Assembly (NCBI GenBank): GCA_011525695.1
Contig: WYBX01000114.1
Span: 1 to 64,000, forward strand
Source of the DNA: Verrucomicrobiia bacterium
GTDB taxonomy: Bacteria > Verrucomicrobiota > Verrucomicrobiia > Opitutales > Opitutaceae
Reading direction: 5' to 3'
Length of the DNA stretch: 64,000 nt
The notes beneath the pieces are model-generated. The model worked only from the letters and a program-made list of their open reading frames with translations. It was not told where the DNA came from and searched no databases. The first letter of the stretch is position 1, and each line of letters starts with the position of its first letter. The position numbers and the translations under genes were made by a program. This document shows, piece after piece, positions 53,214 through 61,691 of this stretch.

Positions 53214-53879
53214 TCAGTGGGTTGGTTCCCGGCTGGGATCCGTCCGCGGGCCGCGCAGTGGACTTGGCGGCGGGGCGGGGGTGCGCGAGGGGATCCGCGG
53301 CGCGTGTGGATTGTGGCAGTTCACGCAATCGAGCCGGTGGGCGGGGCCGCGGCTGCGGTCCCAATAGCCGCTGATCCGGCCGTGGGCGCCCGCCTCCCAG
53401 TCGCCGTAGGTCGGGCCATGGCAGCTGCCACACAGCACGCTGCTTTCGGCAAAGGACAGCTCGCGCCCGTCGCGGGTGTGGAGCACGAGCAGATTCGACT
53501 CATTGTGGCAGTTGAAACAATGGTTGTTCCGCTGATGGGAGCCATGGCCCATCTTGATGGTCTCGTGTTCCTCCGGGATGATGATGTTCAGGTCGGCGTC
53601 ATAGCGGATCGGTGGCGGCTCGTTCTTCTCGTGGCAGGCGTAGCAGTCGAAGTCGGAAAGGTCCTCCTTGGCCCTGGCCAGGTCCGCATAGCTTTGGCGC
53701 CAGGGCGCAGTGTCAAGGAAGGCCTCGTCAACCAGCGGGTTGGCCGGACGGGAGGGCCGGCCCCAGAGATTGGCGAGGAACAACCCCGCCATGAGCGCAA
53801 AGATTCCCGTTAATGCGGCGAGGACACCGTTCGTCCAGGCCCGGCGATTGCCCGGCGCCAGAGGCGTATCGGTTGGCAT
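53214..53879 (-). CDS. Membrane-anchored tetraheme cytochrome c
   Basis: This 221-residue protein has one N-terminal membrane anchor (about 17-40, NGVLAALTGIFALMAGLFLA) and a periplasmic domain with four CXXCH motifs: CYACH, CFNCH, CGSCH and CVNCH. Extra His residues (GHGSHQRNNH) may be distal ligands. It lies directly before the Fe-S gene and is likely the cytochrome partner of the NrfD complex, much as NrfB or a Qrc-type cytochrome. The C-terminus is Pro-rich. The function follows from context. Confidence 0.88.
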   Translation of the reverse strand: MPTDTPLAPGNRRAWTNGVLAALTGIFALMAGLFLANLWGRPSRPANPLVDEAFLDTAPWRQSYADLARAKEDLSDFDCYACHEKNEPPPIRYDADLNIIIPEEHETIKMGHGSHQRNNHCFNCHNESNLLVLHTRDGRELSFAESSVLCGSCHGPTYGDWEAGAHGRISGYWDRSRGPAHRLDCVNCHNPHAPRIPSRTPAPPPSPLRGPRTDPSREPTH

Positions 53880-53901
53880 GACGTCGAGGCGCTGCCGCCG
53901 C

Positions 53902-54231
53902 TTACTTCTTCAACGATCGAACGTGGGCGATCAGTGCCGTGATCTCGGCATCGGAAAGTTCCGGGATGGCCTTCATCCGGGTCTTCCCGTTTTCGTCGGT
54001 GACGCCGACCTTCATCGCCTTGGCGGCTTCCTCGTCCGTGAACTTGGCCTGGACGGCGCTGTCGGTGAGATCCCGGATCTTGAGTTTCTTGCCCATCTTG
54101 GTTGCGCCCTGGCCATCGTCACCATGACATTTTGCACAGTGCTGGGTCCAGTTGGCGGCGGCATCGGCGGCGTAAGCGGCAGCCGTGGCGAGGAACGCTA
54201 CGAATACAATCGGCCGGAGGGTGGATTTCAT
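53902..54231 (-). CDS. Periplasmic monoheme cytochrome c
   Basis: This 109-residue class I cytochrome c has a signal peptide (1-23), then heme motif CAKCH in NWTQHCAKCHGDDGQG, and an axial Met in TRMKAIPELSDAEI. It is a soluble electron carrier, the first gene of the minus-strand cluster, 22 bp before the tetraheme gene. The start at 54231 was chosen because of the signal peptide. It could shuttle electrons between the NrfD module and other acceptors. Confidence 0.9.
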   Translation of the reverse strand: MKSTLRPIVFVAFLATAAAYAADAAANWTQHCAKCHGDDGQGATKMGKKLKIRDLTDSAVQAKFTDEEAAKAMKVGVTDENGKTRMKAIPELSDAEITALIAHVRSLKK

Positions 54232-54699
54232 GGGGGAGAGGGGGAAAGCGCCAGCGGAGCGAACGCCCCGGCGGCGCGGCACTATGGCCGAAAGCAACGC
54301 GCACCCGCTCGCCGCATCTTGCCGGCAAGTCCGCGTTTCTTGGCTTTCCTCCCATGGCGCACCGCTAGTCTATTAGCAAAATGATGGACCTTCGCTGGAG
54401 GCCGCCCCCCCTGCCGGGGCCGCCGGACGTCGGCGTTCGAGCCGCCCTGAGTCGCCGCCGGGCGCGCGGGCGGACGGGTTTGCCCGATTTTACCTCTGAA
54501 AATGCGTATGTCGGGTTGCGATACGAAGTCCCGGGCCCGGCGGCTAAGGCCGGCCGGCCGGCTCGAATCCCAGCCAAGCCCTGCGCACACCTGGGCAATG
54601 GATGCGCAGTCAGTGCCGGATCGATTCGGCATACTCGCCGCCACCCTGCAGCCATTCACCACTTCTCAGACACCCCGGAAACACTCAAATCCTCGCACC
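54232..54699. other. Divergent control region between the two cytochrome gene groups
   Basis: This is a 468-bp stretch without a gene, flanked by the minus-strand NrfD operon and the plus-strand octaheme/barrel pair. It must hold both promoters. I see AT-richer DNA at 54366-54383 (CTAGTCTATTAGCAAAAT) that could be part of a promoter, but no confident -35/-10 pair or palindrome. Confidence 0.4.
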
Positions 54700-55479
54700 A
54701 TGATCGCCCGCCTACGTCGGATTAAATCCACCCTCATATTCGGAGGTACAGCTGCCTGGGGGCTGCTGCTTGTCTCCTGCGTGATGGTCTCACGCACCAC
54801 CATGATGGCCCCGCCGCAGATACCGGGCGCCACCTTCGTCGGCTCGGCCGATTGCGCCCAGTGCCACGAGGGCATCACCAGCAATTTCCACGATGCGACC
54901 CACGCCAACCTGATGGCGGAGGGCGAGAATGCCAAGAACGTGGGCTGTGAATCCTGCCACGGTCCGGGCAGCATCCATTCGCAGCAGGGCGGCGGCGCCG
55001 GCTCCATCGTCAATCCCGCCAAGAATCCCGAGACGTGCTTCCAGTGCCATCTGGACAAGCGCAGCGAATTCGCGATGCCGTATTCACATCCCATCGACAA
55101 GGTGGGCTGCAGCGACTGCCACGAGTCGCACCAGGGTGATGCGGTCGTCGGCGGAGGCACGAATCTCCAGGGCTCGAACGAGAGCTGTCTGAAGTGCCAT
55201 GACGCCATCCGCGGACCGTATGTGTTCGAGCACGAGGCGATGCGGGACGGGTGCACCAGCTGCCACAATCCGCACGGCACGGTGAACGCCAAGATGCTCA
55301 AGGCCCGGAACGCGGCCGCCTGCCTCCAGTGCCACAACCAGCAGCAGACCGTCAGCGGCCAGATCATGATCGGCAGCCGCGAGCACACGAGCTTCCTCAC
55401 CAGCGGCGGCACCTGCTGGACCGCAGGCTGCCACGAAGCGGTGCACGGTTCCCACGTGAACTCATCGCTCCGCTACTAA
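54700..55479 (+). CDS. Octaheme c-type cytochrome lipoprotein, MtrA/DmsE-like
   Basis: This 259-residue exported cytochrome has a lipobox (LVSC, Cys27), which would anchor it to a membrane. Hemes: seven CXXCH (CAQCH at 52-56, CESCH, CFQCH, CSDCH, CLKCH, CTSCH, CLQCH) plus one CX4CH (CWTAGCH, 239-245), eight in all. The ending EAVHGSHVNSSLRY resembles the C-terminus of DmsE/MtrA-type decaheme cytochromes. Decaheme relatives have about 300 residues or more and ten hemes, so this one is shorter. It is followed after 32 bp by a large barrel gene. It is the probable wire through that barrel. Confidence 0.85.
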   Translation: MIARLRRIKSTLIFGGTAAWGLLLVSCVMVSRTTMMAPPQIPGATFVGSADCAQCHEGITSNFHDATHANLMAEGENAKNVGCESCHGPGSIHSQQGGGAGSIVNPAKNPETCFQCHLDKRSEFAMPYSHPIDKVGCSDCHESHQGDAVVGGGTNLQGSNESCLKCHDAIRGPYVFEHEAMRDGCTSCHNPHGTVNAKMLKARNAAACLQCHNQQQTVSGQIMIGSREHTSFLTSGGTCWTAGCHEAVHGSHVNSSLRY

Positions 55480-55511
55480 TCGCCCAGCCAACCTTTAAAA
55501 CCACGACTGCC

Positions 55512-57527
55512 ATGCAACGCTCAAGAATTTGCACCCTGTTGGCGACCCTCCTCGCCCCCGTGGCGCTGCTCGCCCAGAACGTCACCAGCAGCGGCACGCT
55601 CTCCAGTTCCATTGGAGGAGTCCTGCTCGACGGCGACCGGCCCGCGTTCCAGCAACTCACCCAGACCAAGAAGGGTGGCTTCATCGGGCTCGACGAGTTC
55701 CAACTCACCAGCGAGGGTGAGTCCTCCGTCTTCAAGTTCGAGGCCCGGCTGATGCCCTCGGACGACTCCTACCGGCTCGTCGCCCGCTTCGACAAGTCCG
55801 AGAAATACTATATCGAGGGCGGCTACGATCAGTTCCGCGTCTGGTACGACGGCTCCAGCACCCGACTGCCCGATGGTTCCTCGTTCGTGATGTTCGACGA
55901 GGATCTCAGCCTCAAGCGCAGCAAGCTCTGGCTCGAGGCCGGCTACTACACGCCCAACCAGACGCTGTTGAAGTTCCGGCTGGAGCAGGGCATCCGCGAC
56001 GGTTCGAAGAGCTCCACCAAATGGGGTGACTCCAGCCTGGCGGGCCGCAACATCGTTCCCTCGTTCTATAATATCGACGAGGAGACCACCACCCTCACAG
56101 TCGACATCGGCAACGAATCGCAGGAAGAGGTGAAATGGAACGTCGGCGGCCGCTATCACGAAGCCAAGCTCAACAACGCGCACTGGTTCCGGCGCCGCCC
56201 CTTCGAGAGCGCCGACCGGCAGGTCACCTCCAAGGACGGTACCACGACCGATATCTTCGCCGTCCACGGCTTCTATATGCGCAAGCTCAATGAGAAGCTG
56301 ACGGTTTCGGCCGGCGCCCTGCGGACTGATCTCGATACGAACCTGGTCAGCAGCCGGATCTATGGACAGAGCTACGACGCAGTCTACGATCCCGCCTTCC
56401 TCCGCCGGCAGCAGCGCGACCATGGGTTCTTCGGACTGCACGGCGACGGTGAGGTCAACCAGACCGTCCTCAATGTGAACGCCGTCTATGTCCCGCGGCC
56501 GCACTGGTCCATCCGTCCGTCACTGCGTTTTGAGAACCTGAGCCAGGAGATGATGGCCGAATTCACCGAGACGGAGGTCGGCGCCGCCAACACCGGGTTC
56601 CTGATGGCCGAACACCATGGCGAGACGGTGGCCGACAAGGAGTACGATGAATTCACCGGCAACCTCGAGGCCCGCTATACCGGGTTGAAGAACATGGTTT
56701 TCAGCGCCACCGGCGAATGGATCCATGGGACGGGCACGCTCGACGAGAAGTATATCGATCTCCACAGCATGGAAGCCGATCCGGAGCGCCTTTCCGATGA
56801 CAGCCGCGACAGCCAGAAGCTTGCCCTGGATGCGAAATGGTATGTGAAGCCCGGTCTCTCGCTCTTCGCCCAATACTATTACCAGGTTAAAATCAATGAC
56901 TACGACGCGACGTTGGACAACACCGTCGGTTCCTATCCGTCGTACCTGTCCGATCAGGACTTCGAGACGAACGACATCAACGTCCGGCTGTCTTGGAAGC
57001 CCTTCTCCCAGCTGAGCCTGATCAGCCGCTACGACCTGCAGAAGTCCACCATCACCACGATTGCCGTCGGCCTGGGCAAGCAGGAAAGCCTTTCGATGGA
57101 CACGCACATTCTCAGCCAGAATGTGACCTGGACGCCCAACAGCCGCCTGTACCTGACCGCCAGCGCCAACTTCAACTTCGACCGGATGGAGATGCCGGAG
57201 AACGTCTTCGCCCGGATCAAGCATGCCGACAACAACGCGGTGAGCGGGTCCCTGTCGGGTGGTTACACTGTGTCGAAGAAGGATGATTTGTACGTCGACT
57301 ACTCGATGTTCCGCTCCTCCAACTTCATCGACTACTCGGCGCTTTCGCTGCCCTTCGGTTCCAGCGTGAAGCAGAATGTGGCGTCCATCACCTGGGTCCG
57401 CCGGATGAGCGAGAACCTGAGCTACACCACCAAGTACAGCCTGGTGACGAACCGGGACGACGGCACGGGCGGGATCAACAACTTCGACGCGCACGTCCTC
57501 TACGCCCGGGTGCAATACCGGTTCTGA
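55512..57527 (+). CDS. Outer-membrane beta-barrel, MtrB/PioB-like
   Basis: This 671-residue protein starts with a signal peptide (MQRSRICTLLATLLAPVALLA). The rest is dominated by alternating amphipathic strands and ends in ARVQYRF, the terminal aromatic signature of an outer-membrane barrel. The size, the adjacency to a multiheme cytochrome and the strand pattern fit the MtrB/PioB porin family that encloses a multiheme cytochrome, such as MtrA. The N-terminal CXXC of Shewanella MtrB is absent. Confidence is high for a barrel, moderate for the family. Confidence 0.75.
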   Translation: MQRSRICTLLATLLAPVALLAQNVTSSGTLSSSIGGVLLDGDRPAFQQLTQTKKGGFIGLDEFQLTSEGESSVFKFEARLMPSDDSYRLVARFDKSEKYYIEGGYDQFRVWYDGSSTRLPDGSSFVMFDEDLSLKRSKLWLEAGYYTPNQTLLKFRLEQGIRDGSKSSTKWGDSSLAGRNIVPSFYNIDEETTTLTVDIGNESQEEVKWNVGGRYHEAKLNNAHWFRRRPFESADRQVTSKDGTTTDIFAVHGFYMRKLNEKLTVSAGALRTDLDTNLVSSRIYGQSYDAVYDPAFLRRQQRDHGFFGLHGDGEVNQTVLNVNAVYVPRPHWSIRPSLRFENLSQEMMAEFTETEVGAANTGFLMAEHHGETVADKEYDEFTGNLEARYTGLKNMVFSATGEWIHGTGTLDEKYIDLHSMEADPERLSDDSRDSQKLALDAKWYVKPGLSLFAQYYYQVKINDYDATLDNTVGSYPSYLSDQDFETNDINVRLSWKPFSQLSLISRYDLQKSTITTIAVGLGKQESLSMDTHILSQNVTWTPNSRLYLTASANFNFDRMEMPENVFARIKHADNNAVSGSLSGGYTVSKKDDLYVDYSMFRSSNFIDYSALSLPFGSSVKQNVASITWVRRMSENLSYTTKYSLVTNRDDGTGGINNFDAHVLYARVQYRF

Positions 57528-57535
57528 TCTGCCAA

Positions 57536-57570
57536 GTGCTGCGCACTCGATGACAAGGGATGCGCAGCAC
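57536..57570 (+). terminator. Stem-loop after the barrel gene
   Basis: A perfect 10-bp stem, GTGCTGCGCA (57536-57545) and TGCGCAGCAC (57561-57570), with a 15-nt loop, begins 9 bp after the stop codon. No T-run follows. It may stabilise or end the message. Confidence 0.5.
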
Positions 57571-57621
57571 GAACCCGACAAACCCGATACATTGACGACG
57601 CTTTAATCGAATTTCCGTGAA

Positions 57622-57661
57622 CCGCTCGCGCCCACGTTTACGTGGAAACGGGCGCAAGCGG
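57622..57661 (+). ncRNA. Predicted structured RNA hairpin, function unknown
   Basis: A compound hairpin is formed by CCGCT/AGCGG, a C-A mismatch, GCGCCC/GGGCGC and an inner CACG-TTTA-CGTG, with a GAAA bulge (57645-57648). It sits between two other hairpins. It could be part of a leader RNA for the downstream nagA-like gene or a 3-prime UTR element. I cannot match it to a known riboswitch. Confidence 0.3.
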
Positions 57662-57689
57662 AGTTTGAAAATAGTTACCCCGATAAATG

Positions 57690-57730
57690 CCGGCCGCGGA
57701 CATGTGGGTGTCCGCGGCCGGTCCGTTTTT
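57690..57730 (+). terminator. Strong Rho-independent terminator
   Basis: A perfect 13-bp stem, CCGGCCGCGGACA (57690-57702) and TGTCCGCGGCCGG (57709-57721), with a 6-nt loop, is followed by TCCGTTTTT. It separates the cytochrome/barrel pair from the nagA-like gene. Confidence 0.8.
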
Positions 57731-57874
57731 GCAGATGGCGCAGTGCCGGCCGCGGCATTCGGCGGACTCGATGGTTCCCGCGGATTGCGGATTGCATCGT
57801 GCTCCCGGTTCGGACGGAATCGCCGCTCCTGGCGAGGGTCCGGGCTTCGCACCCCCCAGCGCGCCTCGCTTGCC

Positions 57875-58849
57875 ATGAACATCACTTTTCCAGGCTTCGT
57901 CGACTTGCAGGTGAACGGATTCGCTGGCGTGGACTATAATGCGCCATCCCTGTCCGCCGAGGCGGCACGGCGCTCGCTGGATGCGATGCAGGCGACGGGC
58001 GTCACCCGCTGCCTGCCCACGTTGATCACGTCGTCGCTCGAGCGGTTCGCAGCCGGTGCAAGGCCGCTGCTGGAATGTTCCCACCCGATTGTTGCCGGTC
58101 TGCACATGGAGGGCCCCTACATCTCGCCGGTGGATGGCTTTCGCGGCGCGCATCCGTTGGCGCAGGTGCGGGACGCCTCCATCGAGGATTTCAAGCGGCG
58201 GCAGGAGGCCGCCGGCGGAAAAATTGTGCTGGTGACGCTGGCACCGGAGGTGCCGGGTGCGATTGCGCTGATTGAATATCTGCTGGGCGAGAATATCTGC
58301 GTGGCGCTTGGGCATACCGCAGCCACGCGGGAGCAGATTCGCGATGCGATAGCCGCCGGCGCATCGCTGTCGACCCATCTGGGAAATGGCTGCGCGCAGA
58401 TGCTGCATCGGCACAACAATATCATCTGGGAGCAGCTCGCGGCGGACGATTTGTGTGCCAGCTTCATAGCGGATGGCCATCACCTCCCGGATTCGGTGCT
58501 GCGCAGTTTCATTCGGGCCAAGGGGCTCAAGGCTTCGCTGCTCGTGACGGATGCGATGGCGGCGGCGGCAGCGCCACCGGGGCGGTACTGGCTGGGCGAT
58601 CTCGAGGTGGAACTCGGCGCGAATGGCCGGGTGAGCCAGCCCGAGACGGCGAATCTGGCCGGCGCGGCGCTCACGATGCCCATGGCGGTCGCGCACACAG
58701 CCCGGGTGTGTGGACTTCCGATTGAACAGGTGCTCCCTCTCGGAACAACCCAACCCGCTCATTACCTCGGAATCGAGCCGGCGGGTGTGGTCAGCGCCGA
58801 TTGGGACTCCACGCGCGGAACCCTGACGATTTCGAAGGTGGGGCTGTAG
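57875..58849 (+). CDS. nagA: N-acetylglucosamine-6-phosphate deacetylase-like amidohydrolase
   Basis: It hydrolyses GlcNAc-6-phosphate to glucosamine-6-phosphate in amino-sugar recycling. At 324 residues it is somewhat shorter than typical NagA (about 380), because the N-terminal small beta domain is missing. The first residues (MNITFPGFVDLQVNGFAGVD) correspond to the PGFIDLHVHG region of relatives. Metal and active-site motifs are HMEGPYISPVDGFRGAHP, LGHTAA, STHLGNGC, DGHHLP and the catalytic Asp in LVTDAMAA. Longer in-frame starts upstream cross a terminator and are unlikely. NamZ-like and glycerate kinase genes lie close by. Confidence 0.85.
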   Translation: MNITFPGFVDLQVNGFAGVDYNAPSLSAEAARRSLDAMQATGVTRCLPTLITSSLERFAAGARPLLECSHPIVAGLHMEGPYISPVDGFRGAHPLAQVRDASIEDFKRRQEAAGGKIVLVTLAPEVPGAIALIEYLLGENICVALGHTAATREQIRDAIAAGASLSTHLGNGCAQMLHRHNNIIWEQLAADDLCASFIADGHHLPDSVLRSFIRAKGLKASLLVTDAMAAAAAPPGRYWLGDLEVELGANGRVSQPETANLAGAALTMPMAVAHTARVCGLPIEQVLPLGTTQPAHYLGIEPAGVVSADWDSTRGTLTISKVGL

Positions 58850-58895
58850 GCGGGGATCGGCCGCCATTCAGCCGGTTCGGACCCCTGGTGCCCGA

Positions 58896-59288
58896 TTATC
58901 GCTTGCGCGCGCCGGATTTCCCCGGCTCCCGTTTGCGCCCGGGCGTTGCGGATTGAGGGCGCGGATTGGATTCTTCCGTGGCCGAGCGGGTTTGCACTGC
59001 CGATTCGGCCGGATCCTGCACTTTCGTGCGTGAGTGAATGGGTTGCGCCGGTTCATCGGCATTGGGCCGGGACTCGGTCCCGGAGACCGGGCGCGATTCA
59101 AACTCGGCCTTCAGCTGGCTCTCAGCTTCCAGCCAGATCGACTCATCCTCTCCCGACGGGCAGTTACGCTGGCGCCAGAGTTCCTCGGCCCGCCGGGAAA
59201 TCTGCTCCCGGGTGACTCCGCCGCGCGACAGGGTGCCAGCCGTCGGAGTCGGCTGGTTATTGGCCTCAACCGGTTTATCAGGCTTCAT
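58896..59288 (-). CDS. DUF2934-family small protein
   Basis: This 130-residue protein has the DUF2934 core, QISRRAEELWRQRNCPSGED then ESIWLEAESQL, in the first half and a disordered, charged tail (GRKREPGKSGARKR). The function is unknown. It is convergent with the nagA-like gene and followed on its own strand by the DUF1080 gene. Confidence 0.75.
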   Translation of the reverse strand: MKPDKPVEANNQPTPTAGTLSRGGVTREQISRRAEELWRQRNCPSGEDESIWLEAESQLKAEFESRPVSGTESRPNADEPAQPIHSRTKVQDPAESAVQTRSATEESNPRPQSATPGRKREPGKSGARKR

Positions 59289-59393
59289 CGCAGCCTGATC
59301 GTAGCGTGTCCGCCGCGAGAGTTCCGCAGGGCCGCCTGCCGGCCCGCCGGATCAGCCAAACCCCCGGCAGGAGCCTGGCCAGTCAGCCCCGGC

Positions 59394-60098
59394 TCATTTC
59401 AGCGCCCGCACCTTCAGGTTGCGAAACGAGCACTCGTCCCGGTGGTACGTCAGCATGATGTGTCCCGTCAGCTTGGTTCCAAAATCGGGGAAACGCTTGA
59501 ATTTGCTTTCCGCCAGTCCCGCCTGGACCTCCGGACTGCCCAGTTCGTAGCCCAGAACCTTCGTCCCGTTCAGCCAGTGTTCGACCTGATTGCCGCGAAC
59601 GACGATGCGGGATGCGTTCCATTGCCCGACCGGCTTGAGCGGCTTGTCGGCGGCGGGTGCAAGCACATCGTAGAACGCCGCGGTCTGCCGCTTGCCCCCA
59701 AGCCGGCCGTCGGGATGGCCGGCATCATCGATCATCTGGTACTCGTGCCCGGGCGCGCCCGGCCGATCCTCGGTCACGAAATATTTGACGCCATTGTTTC
59801 CGGCCGGGGACATCCGCCATTCCCAGCTGAATTCGAAATCGTCGAATTTCTGCCGGGTGATGAGTTCGCCACCCTTGACGCCCGCCACCGTGCGCAGAAG
59901 CCCGTCCTTGACCTCCCAACCTGCCGCGGGAAGCGACGCTTGCCGGTAACCACGCCACTGATCGAGCGAGGTGCCGTCGAACAGGAGCTGCCAGCCGGCA
60001 TTTCGCTCCTCGGCCGTCAGGGCATTCTCTGCCGCAAACGCCGGGGCAAGAGCCAGGATCGCCAACGCGAAGGATCCAAGGAAAGGAAATGGTTTCAT
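59394..60098 (-). CDS. DUF1080 (3-keto-disaccharide hydrolase-type) secreted protein
   Basis: This 234-residue exported protein has a signal peptide (MKPFPFLGSFALAILALA) and a LamG-like jelly roll of the DUF1080 family, very common in Verrucomicrobiota and Planctomycetota. Motifs are LLFDGTSLDQWRGY near the start, FEFSWEWRMSPAGNNGVKYF, then HEYQMIDD and GQWNASRIVVRGNQVEHWLNG. Some members hydrolyse 3-keto-glycosides. Activity here is not proven. It is adjacent to the NamZ-like gene on the same strand (41 bp). Confidence 0.85.
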   Translation of the reverse strand: MKPFPFLGSFALAILALAPAFAAENALTAEERNAGWQLLFDGTSLDQWRGYRQASLPAAGWEVKDGLLRTVAGVKGGELITRQKFDDFEFSWEWRMSPAGNNGVKYFVTEDRPGAPGHEYQMIDDAGHPDGRLGGKRQTAAFYDVLAPAADKPLKPVGQWNASRIVVRGNQVEHWLNGTKVLGYELGSPEVQAGLAESKFKRFPDFGTKLTGHIMLTYHRDECSFRNLKVRALK

Positions 60099-60139
60099 GG
60101 GCCGGGACAGCATTCAGATTTGGAGTCGGGATTCGAGTC

Positions 60140-61513
60140 TTACCGGTAAAGCCAGTACCGCCGGCTCTGTTCCTGGTAGATCCGGGCCTGCTCGCGCCAA
60201 GTCCGGATCCAGCCGGCAATGTCCACATTCCGGCCCTTGGCGACCAGGTCATTGAAGAACGCAGTCGAGCCGACGTGGATGAGAAACGTGCGCTTCTGGG
60301 CTGGAGTGGCAGCCGCGAACGGGTTTCGCGGTTCCAGCTGGCACGCCAGCTTCATCAGGTAAAAACTGAGGTCCGTCGGCTGCCAGGCGTCGTAATCGTT
60401 GATTTCGATGAAGAGTCCGGTGGTTGGTTGTCCGTTCCGCTCGTTGGGAACGCTCACGCGTCTCACCTGCAGCCCCGGCAGCGGCAGGGCGCGGAGCTCC
60501 CGTTCGATGATCTCGTCGCGAATCGACAGATGCTTGAGTCCACGAAAAGGATACTGCTTTCCGATCCCGTGGCGGAAGCCGCCCAGGATACAGCCGAGCC
60601 CCGTCATGGCATAGCCCTGCACGGCTCCGAAGTCCTGGATCATGGTAGAGGTCGGCACCCAGGGGAGCCCCGTTTCCGGCCAGCGCATGCTGCGACTCCA
60701 GCCGCGCATCGGAATCACCGTCAGCCGCGCCCGGCTGCGAACAGCATCGGACACGGCGATCCCGCCGGGCGGCAGCGATGACTTCGCCATCAACGCCAGC
60801 TCACCCATGGTCAGCCCGTGGACATACGGCACCCGGAAGCGGCCGACGTCGGTCATCAGGTTCGGATCGAGCAACGGACCGTCGACCTTGTAGCCCCCCA
60901 GCGGATTGGGACGATCCAGGACGATGACCTCCTTGCCGGCCTCGAAGCAGGCTTCCATCGCGGTCTTCATCGCGCCGATGTAGGTGTAACTCCGGGTGCC
61001 CACGTCCTGCAGATCGATGACGAATGCATCGATCGGCTTCAGCTGCTCGGGTGTCGGTCGGAACCGCCGCTTCTCGTTGTACAGCGAATACACCATCAAC
61101 CCGGTCTGCGGATCCCGGTGATCGGAGAACGTCTTTTCGGCGGAAAGATTGTTGTGGATGCCATGTTCCACCGCATAGAGGGCGACCAGGTGCACCCCCG
61201 GCGCCCGCCGCAGCACCTCGAGGGTGGAGACGCCGCGGCGGTTGACCCCCGCCGGATGAGTCAGCAGGCCCAGCCGCTTCCCCTTGACCGCGGCAAATCC
61301 GTCGGCCTCGAGGACGTCGATCCCCAACATGACGCGCGGCGTCGTTTCCTGGCGGGGCAACGCGAGCGGCGAGGTGAAGATGGGTGCTGCCGCCGCGGAC
61401 CCATTCGGGGCTGGTGACGGCGGTTGGGTGGAACTGCAGCCAAGCAGCGCGAGCACCGGCACCAGTAATGAAAAGGGAAGGGTCAGGGGAATCGAACGGA
61501 GCGCGCCGAGCAT
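60140..61513 (-). CDS. namZ: Exo-beta-N-acetylmuramidase-like lipoprotein (DUF1343/NamZ, GH171)
   Basis: This 457-residue lipoprotein has lipobox LALLGC (Cys26). The DUF1343 domain starts VMLGIDVLEADGF and includes LGLLTHPAGVNRRG, EHGIHNN, PIDAFVIDLQDVGTRSYTYI, VLDRPNPLGG and MRGWSRSM. Characterised DUF1343 members (NamZ) release N-acetylmuramic acid from the non-reducing end of peptidoglycan fragments. With the nagA-like gene in the neighbourhood this fits peptidoglycan sugar recycling. The start at 61513 was chosen because the signal peptide follows. The DUF2062 gene is 178 bp upstream. Confidence 0.85.
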   Translation of the reverse strand: MLGALRSIPLTLPFSLLVPVLALLGCSSTQPPSPAPNGSAAAAPIFTSPLALPRQETTPRVMLGIDVLEADGFAAVKGKRLGLLTHPAGVNRRGVSTLEVLRRAPGVHLVALYAVEHGIHNNLSAEKTFSDHRDPQTGLMVYSLYNEKRRFRPTPEQLKPIDAFVIDLQDVGTRSYTYIGAMKTAMEACFEAGKEVIVLDRPNPLGGYKVDGPLLDPNLMTDVGRFRVPYVHGLTMGELALMAKSSLPPGGIAVSDAVRSRARLTVIPMRGWSRSMRWPETGLPWVPTSTMIQDFGAVQGYAMTGLGCILGGFRHGIGKQYPFRGLKHLSIRDEIIERELRALPLPGLQVRRVSVPNERNGQPTTGLFIEINDYDAWQPTDLSFYLMKLACQLEPRNPFAAATPAQKRTFLIHVGSTAFFNDLVAKGRNVDIAGWIRTWREQARIYQEQSRRYWLYR

Positions 61514-61691
61514 TGCGGCCAGCCTTGGGGACGTGGCCAACACGGGTCCAGCCTGTTCGCCTGGCAGCCCGTCAGACTTACCGTCGTGTGCCGCAGCCAT
61601 TCATGCCGCTTTTCCGGCAACTTGGCGGAGCGGTCAGCTGCGAAGCCCGAAAGGCTGCGCAGTCGGTATCTCCCATTCGATTTGCGAACGC

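Noticed and set aside
50402..54231. Alternative complex III operon
   Set aside because: The large Mo-like/Fe-S ActB and second NrfD-type subunit are absent and gene order differs. Only the NrfD relationship holds.
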